Of a stretch of 64,000 nt of DNA, positions 21,720 to 33,900 are shown piece by piece (position 1 is the first letter of the stretch; every line of letters starts with the position of its first letter). The stretch lies in assembly GCA_904066235.2 (NCBI GenBank), contig CAJFCV020000001.1:2046001-2110000 (forward strand), read 5' to 3'. Made by a program: the position numbers and the translations under genes. Under the pieces are notes generated by a model. It had not been told where the DNA came from and searched no databases. It saw nothing but the letters and a program-made list of their open reading frames with translations. Source of the DNA: Bursaphelenchus xylophilus. Taxonomy: Eukaryota > Nematoda > Chromadorea > Rhabditida > Aphelenchoididae.

Positions 21720-23860
21720 CAACTATAGGAAGCAAAAAAACACGCTGACTGACACGCCACGAACGAAAAAACCATGGACACCAAGTTTTTTATGATCTTT
21801 CTAAACATCGGAATTTAACAAAAAACATTGATACTTAGTCGAGGCTCGCTTATCAATCCATTGCGGCAAAATGGAACAGGGCTTTTGCGAATTTCCAAAC
21901 AGTTCCTGTCTAAATTAAAATACAGAGAGAATTACATGAAAACGCATCGAAAAAACTGCTGAACAAATGTTAATCGACGTCTGAGCTGAATCAGCAGAGA
22001 CGTTGGGGGGAAAGGACATCAAACTTTCGAATAAACACCGAATTCTTTTCAATCAGGTGGTCTAAAATAATATCAGGTGAAAATAGACAAACTTGTAGAT
22101 AAAAACAGTCCAAATTTCTGTCAGCGAAAGTGCAGAATGTCTACTAACAGTAACAAAAGTCTAGCTTCGCAAAAATGCAAGAAAATTTTTCACAAGCTGA
22201 ACCAATTTACCTAGTACAATATCGCAAAAAATAATTGGAGATTAAAAAACCCCAAATGTATAGCATCTATTCGCCATATAAAAAAGATTTACATCAAAAC
22301 TCTGCCATAAAATGCGAAGACTTCCGAATTTTCGCACTTTTCGGACCTTACACATGTGGCTCAAATTTCGGGCATTCTTCAAAAAATCTCCTCGTAAATC
22401 CGGCCGAAATTTTGCACTTTCCCCTCGAAAATACCACTCAAAAAATCCTATTCAGCCTTTTAGGAGATGATAATAAATTCTTGTGACCTTCACCTTGTCC
22501 CCAGGACAAATTCCCTCCGGCCATTTCGGCCGGTCCTCATGCAGGAGTCGGCTGTTCTCTTTTTCCATGCCTTCGACAATTCGGCCAAGCCTCAAACAAA
22601 AACAACGCTTGGGGGAAAAGCCGATTTTTTCGGCGGGCCCGCAGAGAGCGCGGGAAGTGGGTAGGTGCGGAGAGAAAAGTGAAGGAAATCCGGTGGAATT
22701 TTTAATGAAACTCGGTTTTAAGGACTCGACAAGCTCAGGAATTAGGTTGTCGGGCCCGTTGGGTGCTCGATTAGCCCAGTTTCGGGACGAAAAATCTATA
22801 ATTCGCGGAAAAAACGTTAACCTTGAAGGCGAATGTAAAAAATGGTTGACAACAAATTCCTGCGGGGCTCAAAGATCGTCCACTACAATTCTGATATTCT
22901 TTATTGCTTGTTCTCACTATCCTTATCAATCAAGGCACCCAAGTTGTTCTTACTTCCAAACTGCGACCAAATTTATATTACACATGAAGGTTAAAGTCAA
23001 GTCGTTCAAAAAACTCGTTTTAAAACAAGGTAAACTGTACAAACTGCTCTCCATTAGTATAATCATGACTACGAAATACAAAAAATCCATATTTCTACCA
23101 CCTTCAAAGGGCTATCCCGCAAAGAAGAGAGTTGTTTTCTACGCGATAGATTCGCCAAACAAACAACGAATTCTCAACCAAACGAGGCCATTTTGATTAT
23201 GAAACCTCGAAAAACATGTAGAGCAAATTCTCCAACTGTTTACAAGCTACAGAAATGGGGTAAACACCTTCTCCTCGACATTATACATGGCCGATCCTAA
23301 AAACCGAAAAAATAATCCGAAAAACAGACAAAACAGCGCCAAATCCGAGCAGAACAGACCACAGCATACGCAAAAAGATCAGTGGATTCTTCGAGAACGT
23401 CAGACGAGCCACGTAAATCCAAAATTCCAAGCGGTTTCCGCGCAAAACCCGTGGAAATCCACGAAAAACTGCGCGATTACATGGAGAATGAGGTGACATC
23501 CGATGGATAAAGCACCCTTCTCCAATTACACCACGCTAACAACACGGTGGGCTGAGGCTGACGCGTCATGACGTCTCACGCACGCACATTTTGAAAGACG
23601 AGAAGCCAACACGGAGAAAAAGTCGAGTCGGCGTCAGACTTGACGCGCACTTCCACGAGTGGGTCAAGTGTTGCACTCAACTGGGAAATGATTCGAAATT
23701 GGCGGGAAACGGTGACAAAAGGTTGGATGATTATGTAAATTTTCCGAAAACACCATTTGAGTGATGTTTACCATTTTTTGCAGCTAAATTTTTGATGATT
23801 TGCATATGAAGAGTGTTTTTTGACCCGATTTTTGCAGGGAAAGTTGTCATGATGACAAAG
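21720..23860. other. Upstream region of vpr-1, no supported gene
   Basis: No recognised domain, repeat family or RNA gene. A 237-codon plus-strand frame (22483-23196) has no recognisable motif and is discussed under rejected items. Promoter elements of vpr-1 presumably lie here. Confidence 0.5.
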
Positions 23861-26410
23861 TTTTGGTGGTAAGGGCTTCTAAAAACCGAAAATGGAAATC
23901 ATAAAAGACAGAGCAACTCTAAAAACGTAAAAAATCCTCGATCAAAAATTCGAAACTCGCAAAAATTTGTTATTCCTAACATAAGGTCTTGATCTTGAAT
24001 ATCTAACGGTTAAAAGGCCATAAATTGGCCATAAGTCAGATCTGGCCATATTTAACTTTTTTCGATCAATGTATCACATTTAAAAGGGTTTTTCAGAGCC
24101 GAAAATTTTTTCTAAGATTTCGTTAAAGCAATATAATGGTAAAATACGAGCTAAAAACCCTGAGGGCTTTTCAATTTTGCGTCCACAAAGTCATTCTCAT
24201 CTTCTAATTGGATTAACAAGTTTTCTCTAACTATCTGATGGCCGTTTTGTTGTCTTTTCTCCCCAAACAACACACAATACAGAGAGATAAATGAAAACGG
24301 AGAGACCGTCAGAGAAAAAGAGCCCTCGAGTATCCCCAGACGAAGGTATCTGCCGAAAAAGCTGATAGCGTGGAAAAATTAGCCCTCTTCGGCTTCCTTG
24401 TGGAGTCCCCGTCACAACAACGCGATGGCATGCAACTTTTCCCGCTCAAACGTCGGCAATGGACCCATGCTACTGTAATGCTATTGATGTCTTCCCTTTC
24501 AATCCTCTTCAAGCTGCGGGCTGACATCCGTCGGCAGCCCGGTCGTTGGGGAGTTCGCTAGGCCTGCCCACCTGGCGTTCGAGGAAGTGACGGCCGGGCC
24601 AACCTTCAGGGGCAGCTGCCTGACAGGGTTGGTAGCAGCTTAAATTTTGGAATGGTCGGACCTTCGGGTTCGGCCTGATAAAAAAAGGGCTTACAGAAAG
24701 AGAGCCGAAGGTGCTTTATAAACGGGAGGCCGTTGAAGATACAGAGGCGCAAGAGAAAAGGGAAGGAATGGTTACCCCCAGCACAAAGTTTTCTTATAGA
24801 AAATAGCAACATAAAATGCGAGACGCCAGAGAAAAAGGAAGTCGTAGTTACCCCAGACAAACAATTCAGTGAAGGTTGTTTGTACAAACTACAGAGTTAC
24901 CGGCAACATTCAGTCTGCGAGAGACTCCAACAATAACATCAAATAACAAAACGCAGGGGGCGGTCGGAGAGGGAACTCCTTTAAACCATAATGTTTGTGC
25001 CAAATTTCATAAAACTTTGAATCGCTAGGTAAGCGCTTCCAAAAGCCAAAAATGGCAATCAGAAAGGACAGAACAACTCTAAAAACATAAAAAATTCGGA
25101 ACTCGCAAAAGTTTCAATTTATTCCTAATAATTGTAAAATACGATCTGAAAACCCTAAGGGAATTTAAATTTTGCGCCACAAAGTCGTCATCACCTTTTG
25201 ATTGGGATAACAAGTATTCTCTGACTATCTGAAGACCGTTTTGTCTTATTTTCTCTCCAAACAACATACACTAGAAAGAGGTAAATGAAAACGAAGAGGT
25301 CTTCAGAGAAAAAGAGTTCGCGAGTTACCCCAGACGAAGATGTATGCCGAAAAAGTTGATAAGGTGGGAAAATAGGAACCTGCCGGCTTTCTTGTAAACT
25401 TTCGGTCACAGGAAGACCCGTGATGTCGCGCACGTCGTCTGCTGCTCAAAAAACCGCTGGGTTTCCCTGGCGGAAGGCAACCAGCTTCAAGGGCAGCTGC
25501 AGTGTGGTGGTTGGTTGCCGCCTGAAATTTTTTGGAATGGTCGGGCCTTCGGGCTCGGCCTGATGAAAGAAAGCAAAAATTTTCGGGGAAAATTCCGGTT
25601 TCTTGAAAAGGGAGCGGGAGAGAAGACCACTTTTGGCCATAATCTTTGTAGCAAATTTCATTAAAAATTCAAATCGCAAGACAAAATGATTCCCGATAGA
25701 TTAGAAGGGGCCGATTAGAAGCGAGTTTTCCGGATGGCCAGAAAGTTGGATTCGAAGAGAAAAGGTTGAAATGGCTAGCCAAAATGCTGGATTCGCCTTT
25801 TCCAGCGAATTAGCCGCCAACCATTTCGATTATTTTTTGGTTTTTTTCTAATTCATCTTTTTGTTAAGTCGTTGATGAGCTCTCTGTCCAAGCAAGCACC
25901 ACTTTATTAGCTGGATAACTGCTCTTGTATTAGCAAATTATTTAAAAAGCCGTAATCGCTGGTGGGTCATAATCACGGGGATTCAAATTCGGATCATAAA
26001 AAGTCAAAAAACGGGAAAACACGCGAGAACTTTAGATTTCACTTGAATGTTTCATATCTCTTCTTTCAACTGGGGTAACAAGACCTCTCTAACTGTCTAA
26101 CTGTCTCTAAAAACCAATTTTCTCTTTCAACTTGAAACAAACAAAATAGAGAACGAGTGATTTGAGAGGTTGGCAGAGAACGAAATGGTCCCAGTTACCC
26201 CAGTTCAAACAGTTTTGACTCAAAATTGAAGAGGTTGAAAAACCATTGACGGGTTCGGCGTATTTGCCCGTCCTAACGCCTCTTAGCTGGCTGCCTTCCA
26301 GCGTTGGCCGGAACACGCTTCCTACAGCAACAGTCCAGCGTCAGGGGCAGCTGGGCGTCGCGGGCTGAATGGTTTGCTGGAATTTTTGGAATGGCTGCGC
26401 GCGGCCTGAT
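23860..26410. repeat. Three copies of long repeat R3
   Basis: Copies at about 23860-24905, 25030-25665 and a partial one at 26060-26410. Shared landmarks are GACAGAACAACTCTAAAAAC, ACTATCTGA, GAGTTACCCCAGACGAAG, GGCAGCTGC, and TGGAATGGTCGG with TTCGGGCTCGGCCTGAT. The order is the same in each, so these are diverged copies of one element. No coding frame is conserved between them. Confidence 0.65.
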
Positions 26411-26860
26411 ATGGGTAATTTAGCGGGAATATGTACTATGGAAGCTTTGCACTGCTGTCCCGTTAGCAAAATTCGCAGTGAAACAGTTGAAAAAACCTTG
26501 GACCGGCGATTTTTCGATTTCACGGTGCAAAGGGGGAAATTTTACAAACGTGCGGAAAACCTTTGACGAAAACACTCATTTTTGAATAAGTGGGGTAGAA
26601 TATAAGCGCTGAGAGCGTGCTTATTCGTATTTTACCTTCTTGTTTGGGAGGACCGGCGGATTTTTTTTTCAAATTTTGATCAACTTTGAACTAACAAAAA
26701 TTTCTTTATCAGTCTGTCGGGAAAATAATGATTTTGTGAAAACTGGAATCTCAGAAATTAATTATAAAGTTTGTTATTCCAATTTCCTCAATTCTCCAAG
26801 AAACAGGCTTGTTTGTTCCAAAATCTTGCTCCAAATTTACGCAAATTCTTTTCAGACTAC

Positions 26861-27017
26861 TATCAGTCTGTCGGGAAAATCATGAGCACTCTGTTGCATC
26901 GAAAATCGCATCGCCGCCGAGAAAAAATTATTTGTGTCGCGGAAAAACGATTTTTTTTCACTTCAGCGACACAGTCGACGCAGCGACATTGCTCATTATT
27001 TTCCCGACAGACTGATA
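26861..27017. mobile_element. M-family MITE, complete
   Basis: Ends TATCAGTCTGTCGGGAAAAT and CGACAGACTGATA are inverted over about 26 bp. The interior shows ATCGAAAATCGCATCGCC and CAGCGACATTGCTCATTA. A solo terminus lies at 26710-26730. TA at both ends fits a TA target. Confidence 0.85.
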
Positions 27018-27019
27018 AA

Positions 27020-27961
27020 ACAACTTTCCAAAAGTTTTTAGAACCAAACAAGTCCTACAAAAATTATGTATAACAAATTTATTCGAATTCAAAATCGATA
27101 AAACGGAGAGAGAGAAAAAATATTTATCACAATTCGCAAAATTTTCGAACATTTTTGAAAACATTCGAAAAGAATCACCAAGTTTTGTGTGGACAACATT
27201 TGAAAGACGGGAGAGAAAATATAAATTGAGTATTAACAAAACAAAAAAATCAAAAAAAAATCGTTCGTATTGACAAAATAACGTATTCAAGACTACAGTG
27301 TGGGGGATTAAGCGAACGTTATGATTTGAGTGGGGTGTGTGTCCCGTTGTGACCGTACAAACAACAAAAAAAAATCAGTGGAAAGTTCTGTATAACCAAA
27401 AAATCTACAAAAAACCTCAAAAAGTATCCAAAAACCTCAAAAGGTATCCAAAAACCTCAAAAGGTATCCAAAAACCTCAATTTTCGATAAACCATCGCTA
27501 GATCAAGGTTCCTTTTGGCCTACAGACCTCAGCAAACCCACTAAAATAGTTTTGCCAACCTCTAATTTTGCTATACAGACCTTCCACTGCGGAAAATTGG
27601 GGGATATATGAATAGTAAGAGAAATAAAAATTCTTTGCCCGTTTCGAAAGTAGTTCAAACACCGGGATATTCTGTTGTTCTCTGGAGGTTTAGGCAGCTT
27701 TCTAGGGCTCCAATATTAAAAAAAAATTTTAAATTTCAAAAAAATCAATAATTCCAAAAATTGACATTTCGTTCAAATTTTCAAAAATCAATTTTTATGC
27801 TAAAATAAGCCTTTTCAATCCGGGATTCCACTATATCAGCCAATTTCAACCTTCAAAATTTCCAATTTTTCCCAAAAAACTACCGTAACCCCCTAAAAAT
27901 CGCCATAAATCCATAACTTTCAACGAGAAATCCCGGTGTTCCGAGTGTATTTTACAACCAT
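27020..27961. other. Downstream region of TULP4 gene
   Basis: AT-rich, no supported gene. A small tandem repeat at 27416-27481 repeats AAAAACCTCAAAAGGTATCC about three times. Confidence 0.5.
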
Positions 27962-30900
27962 TTATTTGAGGCGTTGAGTGATCGATGCCAGTGCGATTCC
28001 GAACGCCTGGACGGCCGAGAGGGGGGTGCAGAAGTCGAGGGTGTAGGCGCCGTTTTCGATTCGCCCGAACTGCATGACTTGCTCGCTTTCGTGTTCGATT
28101 TGGAAGTTCTTCGCCGATTCCTGGGTGACGCGGCCGCCAAAGTCGAGCTAAAATACGGTGGGGTAAAAATTAAAAAATCAAAAAAAAAAAAAAAAAAAAT
28201 TTTTTTTTGTAAAATACGGATTAAAAAACTGTTGGTAAATACGCGAATCATATGTAAAATACTCCATATCCTTGTGTAAAAATATGAAACTCAAATTTTT
28301 TCCTCATTTGTCAATTTCTAAAATTTTTCTGGGTCCCACCAAGAAAACTTCTCGTCTCAAAATTTCGATGGAAAATTATTTCTATTAACTTTTCACGGTA
28401 ATTTGCATTCTATTTCGGCTATTCTCCGTCAATTTTTATTCAATTTACTGAATTGAATATAAATTTTGGGTCCCACCACGAAAACATCCAACCCCAAAAT
28501 TCCTGGAAAATTTCACTTATTATGTATTCTTCACCACATAAAGCCTCTCTAAACACCATTTCCACAAATCTAAAGCCATCAAATCCCATAAAAAATAGTC
28601 GATTGGGTCCCACCACGAAAACTTGCAAACCCAAAATTTCGGTAAAATTCCACTTATAATTTATTTTTTCACCCCATAAAAACCTCTCTAAAGATTAATT
28701 TCCACAAATTTAAGGCCCTCAACTTTCATAAACTAGTCCATTGGTCCCACCACGAAAACTTGCAAACTCAAAATTTCGGTAAAATTCCACTTATTCGGTA
28801 TTCTTCACCCCATAAAGCCTCTCTTCACACCATTTCCATGAATCTAAAGCCATCAAATCCCATAAACAAGTCCACTGGGTCCCACCACGAAAACTTGCAA
28901 ACTTAAAATTCCTATACAATTCCACTTTCCCTACCTCCCCAAGCTCCATACGTCTCCAAAAACATTTTTTCTCAAAAAAATCCTTTAATTTCTCACCTGA
29001 TACACCTGACTTTCTTCATTCCAGAAGGGTGTTTTGTTGGCGACACGGATCACTCCGTACTGTTGTTGGGTGGACTGGGGTGAGTCGGCGCGTTCGCTTT
29101 GGACCTCCAGCACGTCCTCGTCGATGTTTTTGCGGCGTTTCGTGTCGAGGACGTCGACGGCGTGTGGTGTGTCGCCCAAAGTTGACTTCAGGTTCTGGAC
29201 GCGTTGATGGAGGTCGGAGAGCATCGAATTGGTGCGGATCGCTTCCTCCAGCTGGCCCAATTGGCCGGCAATGTCGCGCAGCTGGGCGCGCATGTCGTCC
29301 ACCGACGGCGAACGGGGAACGTCGTTGTCGGCTTCGTCTTCTAACAGACGATTTCGGTCTTCGGGCTGAAAATTCGGGGATTTTAGTAAATTTTAGGTAA
29401 GAAAGAGTGTATTTTAAATACCAATATGAATGAATCAATTCTACCTCTTTATCTGACACTAATATCCTTCATTTAGTCACAAAAAACAGCCTCTTCCACA
29501 CTGAAATCATAAAAAAAATTTATTTTTTTTATCTAAAGTAATATAATTTTTGCTTTCAACTTTCGCTATCTTGCCTTTAATACACTTTTTCTGCCCTATT
29601 CTTTCTAAAAACACTAGATTCCACCAAAATGTTCTTCAATTTCCCCCAAAATTTCCAAAAAATCTCAAATTTTTACCTAAACTAATACAATTTTTTCCTC
29701 CAAAACCACCTCCTTCACCTCTCAACCACATAAAATACCCTATTCTGTCTCAAAACATCCAATTTCATTTCTATTTCCCCTAAAATTTCCAAAAAATCTC
29801 AAATTTTTACCTAAAGTAATATAATTTTTTCCTCCAAAACCGACCTCCTTAATTCTAAACCACATAAAATGCCCTATTCTTTCTCAAAACACTCAATTCC
29901 TCCTCTACTTCCATCAAACTTCCCAAAAAAATCACTTTTTCACCTAGTACAATATAACCAAACCTACCGTTTCGGGTTCTTTCCTTCCTCCCTTCAGCCT
30001 CAAGTCCGCTAGGCGGTTCAGAGTGTGGATTATATCATTTTTGGTTCGGCTGTCGGCCGAGGTTGTGGATTCCGAGGTGCTGGGTCGGAAGTCGGGTGGT
30101 GGTGGGGGAGGTGTGTCGGGCGGGAGCAAATGGGTCCGTTCCTCGGACGTCGACTCCTCCTTGCTCTCTTCGTCGATGAAATCGAGGGAATCCAGTTTGT
30201 GTTGCCAGGAAAGCCGGGGTTGTTCGGTTTGGACCGACTGGTCGGTTTGGTCATTCGATTTTTTCGACTTCTCCTTTCGCTTCGGCGCCGATTTTTTCGT
30301 TTTCTCCGGTTTTCGCTTGGCCAACTTCGGCTTGGTTTGGGTTAACTCGGCCGCGATTCGGCGCATATTTGTGATATGTTCGTCGACCGCTGTTCGCAGG
30401 CTTTCGTACTCTAATAATACGTTGCTGTACAGTCTCCGCTCTTCTTCGAAGAGTTCCTCGTCCGCTGGAGCGGCTGGGGAAGCAGGTCGAGCTGAAAAAG
30501 ACCAAAAATTATACCAATTTCACAAAAATTCGGCTCAAAACTTCAAAAAATCTCCATATCCGACCTTAAAATTCCTAATCTAAATACCCAAAAAATCGGC
30601 AGGACGTATTTTACATTCCTCTCTACTATTTTACAACATTTTCTTTCAGGTGGATTCGAACTTTAATTAACCCCGCATTGTTGCTTAACTTGTTAGATCG
30701 GACGGGACCGCGCACTCGGACTTTTCCAAAAAGAACTCTCTCCATAAAACAGCCATTGATTCTTTTGTGAAACTGGGAGTGCGTTATCCCGTCCGATCTG
30801 GCAAGTTAAGCAACGTGCGTGGTTCTTTCAGGTTCGAATCCCACTGGCACAAATTTTCCAAAAAATCATTTCTAATGGCCTCAAACTGCATCAAATTACA

Positions 30901-33900
30901 TAAAAATAATCTCTTACCTTCTTCGGCCTCCTCTGCTCTCCGTTCTTCTTCAATTCTGGGGCCAATCAGCTCCGCTTCTTGGATATTATCCAAATGCGCG
31001 TGCTGCAACAGGCTCTGCTGATCCTGTTGTTGGTCCGTCCGCCTGAGCAAGTGATTCCTCAGGGTTCTGGCTCTACTCCTCCTTCTGGTCTGATGATTTT
31101 GGACTGGGTCCGGTTGTTGGATTTGAGCGACTGGTACCCTTTGAATGGGTCTTCTTTCGCGAAGTCTAGCTCTCGTTTCCGCGTACGTCATAAACTGCCG
31201 TTGATGAGGTGGAATTGGCTGGAGTTGTTGTTGTTGCTGCTCAAACCGGAGGATCGGATCGATTAATGTTGGGCGGATTGGGGCGACCGGTCGATTATTG
31301 TTATTGTTTTGGTCGTCATTGATGTCAGCGTTGACTTGCTGCAGGGTTCTTGGGCCACGGGCTGTTCGAGGGCGGTCCACGGGTCTAAAATATTTGTTTG
31401 ATTAATTTTCGACCAATTTCAGACAGCTGGATTCGAACTTGGACTAATTAGCGGCACGGTTGCTTCACTTGCCAGATCGGACGGGACCGCGCACTCGGAC
31501 TTTTCTAACAAGGAAAGTACTTTTATGGGGGCTCCTACTTTTTGACGGGACATATCTCAAAAAATCAGAAAAAATGTGCTGATCAAGGATATATAAATCT
31601 TAGCTGCCCATTTTAGGTTTTTAAGGGTGAAAATGCCCAAAAACTGGTTTAATTTCCCTACAAAAGGCAGACATTCGAAACGATAAAAAGAGCACTCGAT
31701 CTCTTCCATCGGAAGAGAGCGGTGTGGCCGAGTGGTTAGTGCCGTAGTCTGGGAATCAAGAGGGGGGACGCCGCACAGGTTCGATTTCCCTTTTGGGCTG
31801 AATCAACTTTTTTGAAGTTGAAGGTCGGAAAAATAAATTTTTGGGCCAAGACTGTCTTATTACGTCTTAGAAACTCAATAAACACCATTTTAAGCCAAAA
31901 TAAAAATTGTAAACCTTTGAAAAAATTAAGCGAAAAGGGGTTCATATAGGACTTTAAGTCAACATCCGACTGAGTTTTCACCCCTAAAAACCTAAAATGG
32001 GCAGCTAAGATTTATATATCCTTGATCAGCACATTTTTTCTGATTTTTTGAGATATGTCCCGTCAAAAAGTAGGAGCCCCCATAAAAGTACTTTCCTTGT
32101 AAAAAGCGCTCTCTCTCCAAACCCGCCCTATTTAATTTGTCAAAGTTCGAGTGTGCTATCCCGTCCGATCTGGCAAGTTAAGCAACGGTGCTGAGTGGCC
32201 CAGGTTCGAATCCCACCATAAACAAATTATTTTTTTCGCTACACAACATTAAAAATTAGTTACCAAAAGATCACCAATAATCCCTTGCACCTTATTCTGT
32301 CTTCCCCATATATAAAAAAGCTAGCTTTTTTTCAAAAAACTTCAAAAATTTCCCTAAAACCCGGCAAAAAACCAAATTCTCACCGAAAAATCGCCGGACT
32401 CGAGTCCGCGGACCTGAAATTCCTCAAGCCGCTTCGTTCAGCCACCAAATTTTGGTTCACCGGTAAGGGAAGTGTTTTGGTCAGAGGTCGCAGATCGCAC
32501 AGTGCGATGCCCATTTGTCTTGGCTGGAGGTGTAAAACGGACGTTTTGTAGACGACATGGGCCAACGTTGGGGGTAGGTCTCTGATTCCCGGTGAGGTGA
32601 TTTTAAATCTTGTGCACCAGACATTCGAGGAGACGTGGCACAGTACTCGATTCGACTTTACAATCGGATTGGCCAATCTTTTGGACATGAACTTCTTGAT
32701 CCGTCGTTTGCTGCGACGCCAGACGGAATTGCGGGGTTCGGGTTGATGGGCCAGGAGGATGTCTTCTTGGAGTTTTCGTTTGGCTAAAATTCGAGAATTA
32801 AAATAGAGATTTCAAAAAATTCGCACAGTGCAATCAAAATTTTTAAAAATCGCACTGTGCGTCAAACAAACGAGCAAAAAAAGCAAAAAATGGTGAAACC
32901 AAAACTATTAATATACTACTAGAAAATCTAAACCCAAACCATTTCATTTTACCCCCTGCACGGTGCAAAAACCCCGAAAATTTCAAATCTGCACAGTGAG
33001 AAACTAAAACAACATCCTGGATCCCCGATACACCAAATTTTTGGTGAATTTTACTATTCAATCGACAAAAGAGGCTCTGATTATCCAAGTGTTCCATTTT
33101 GAGTTCAAAAAACTTATTGCACCGTGCAGAAAATTAAATTTTTTTCCTCCGCACAGTGCATGACTAAAATAAGGTCCCAGCTGCACCGTAAGCAAAAATT
33201 CCAAAAAATTTTCTTATTCTATAACAAAACCATAACCTCAGCTTATCATAAAAACCACTATTGCCTCCAAAATCTCCGTTGCACAGTGCAGAAAATCCAA
33301 AATTTTTCCTCCGCACAGTGCAAGTCCCAAAATAAGGTCCCAACTGCTCCTTACATCAAAATTCCAACGAATTTTCTTATTCTATAGCAAAACCACAACC
33401 TCAGCTTCTCAAAAAACCACTATTTCCTCCAAAACCTCCGTAGTACCATACATAAAAGCAAAAATTTTTCCTCCGCATAGTGCAAATCCCAAAAAATTTC
33501 ATTTTCTCTATTTCTCTTCCTTACCTATCGTTTGTGCGTAGCCGGACGTCTCACTGGGGTCTTCAATTCCACTCGGAGGCATTGGTTCCAAGTCATGGGT
33601 GAAAGAGTAATTGGGCATCGGTAAATTTACATTGCAATCGGCGGCATAGGACCACCTCGGTCCGACCGAGTGGTCTTTGATCGCCCATGGTCCATAGCTA
33701 TATCCGGGGGTCGTATAAGCCGTCGATGGGGGTAAACTGATCAGAAATTGTGGGATGACTCGATTAATCTGTCTTCCGATGAGTACCGGGATCATTCCGC
33801 CCAGATGTTCGACGCACAACATATACTGATAACTTTTCCTTGGGATCGGCATGATCGTGCAGTACCAGCGCCAAAACGTGGGTTCGCACACAAAACGGCA

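Larger units (their letters stand above)
31427..32218. repeat. 5S/tRNA-like foldback unit 2, loop interrupted
   Basis: Arms 31427-31507 (reverse) and about 32144-32218 (forward) match unit 1, including CCGTCCGATCTGGCAAGTTA and GGTTCGAATCC. The loop is interrupted by the 31508-32100 element; removing it leaves a loop resembling unit 1 (CTTTTC, AAAAAG, CTCTCTCC). In TULP4 intron 31385-32383. Confidence 0.85.

Noticed and set aside
22483..23196. 237-aa plus-strand frame
   Set aside because: Composition is mixed and low in structure, no motif is recognised, and no splice context fits. It is long enough to deserve RNA data, but I cannot support it as a gene.
29016..29459. 147-aa Arg-rich frame overlapping TULP4 exon 8
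   Set aside because: It is a shadow of the 28997-29365 exon in another frame; the true frame contains the tubby motif NKTPFWNEE.
30780..30848. 5S rRNA gene
   Set aside because: Only the core of 5S is present; the 5' and 3' parts that pair in 5S rRNA are missing and a tRNA-type B box follows, so it is a derived repeat.
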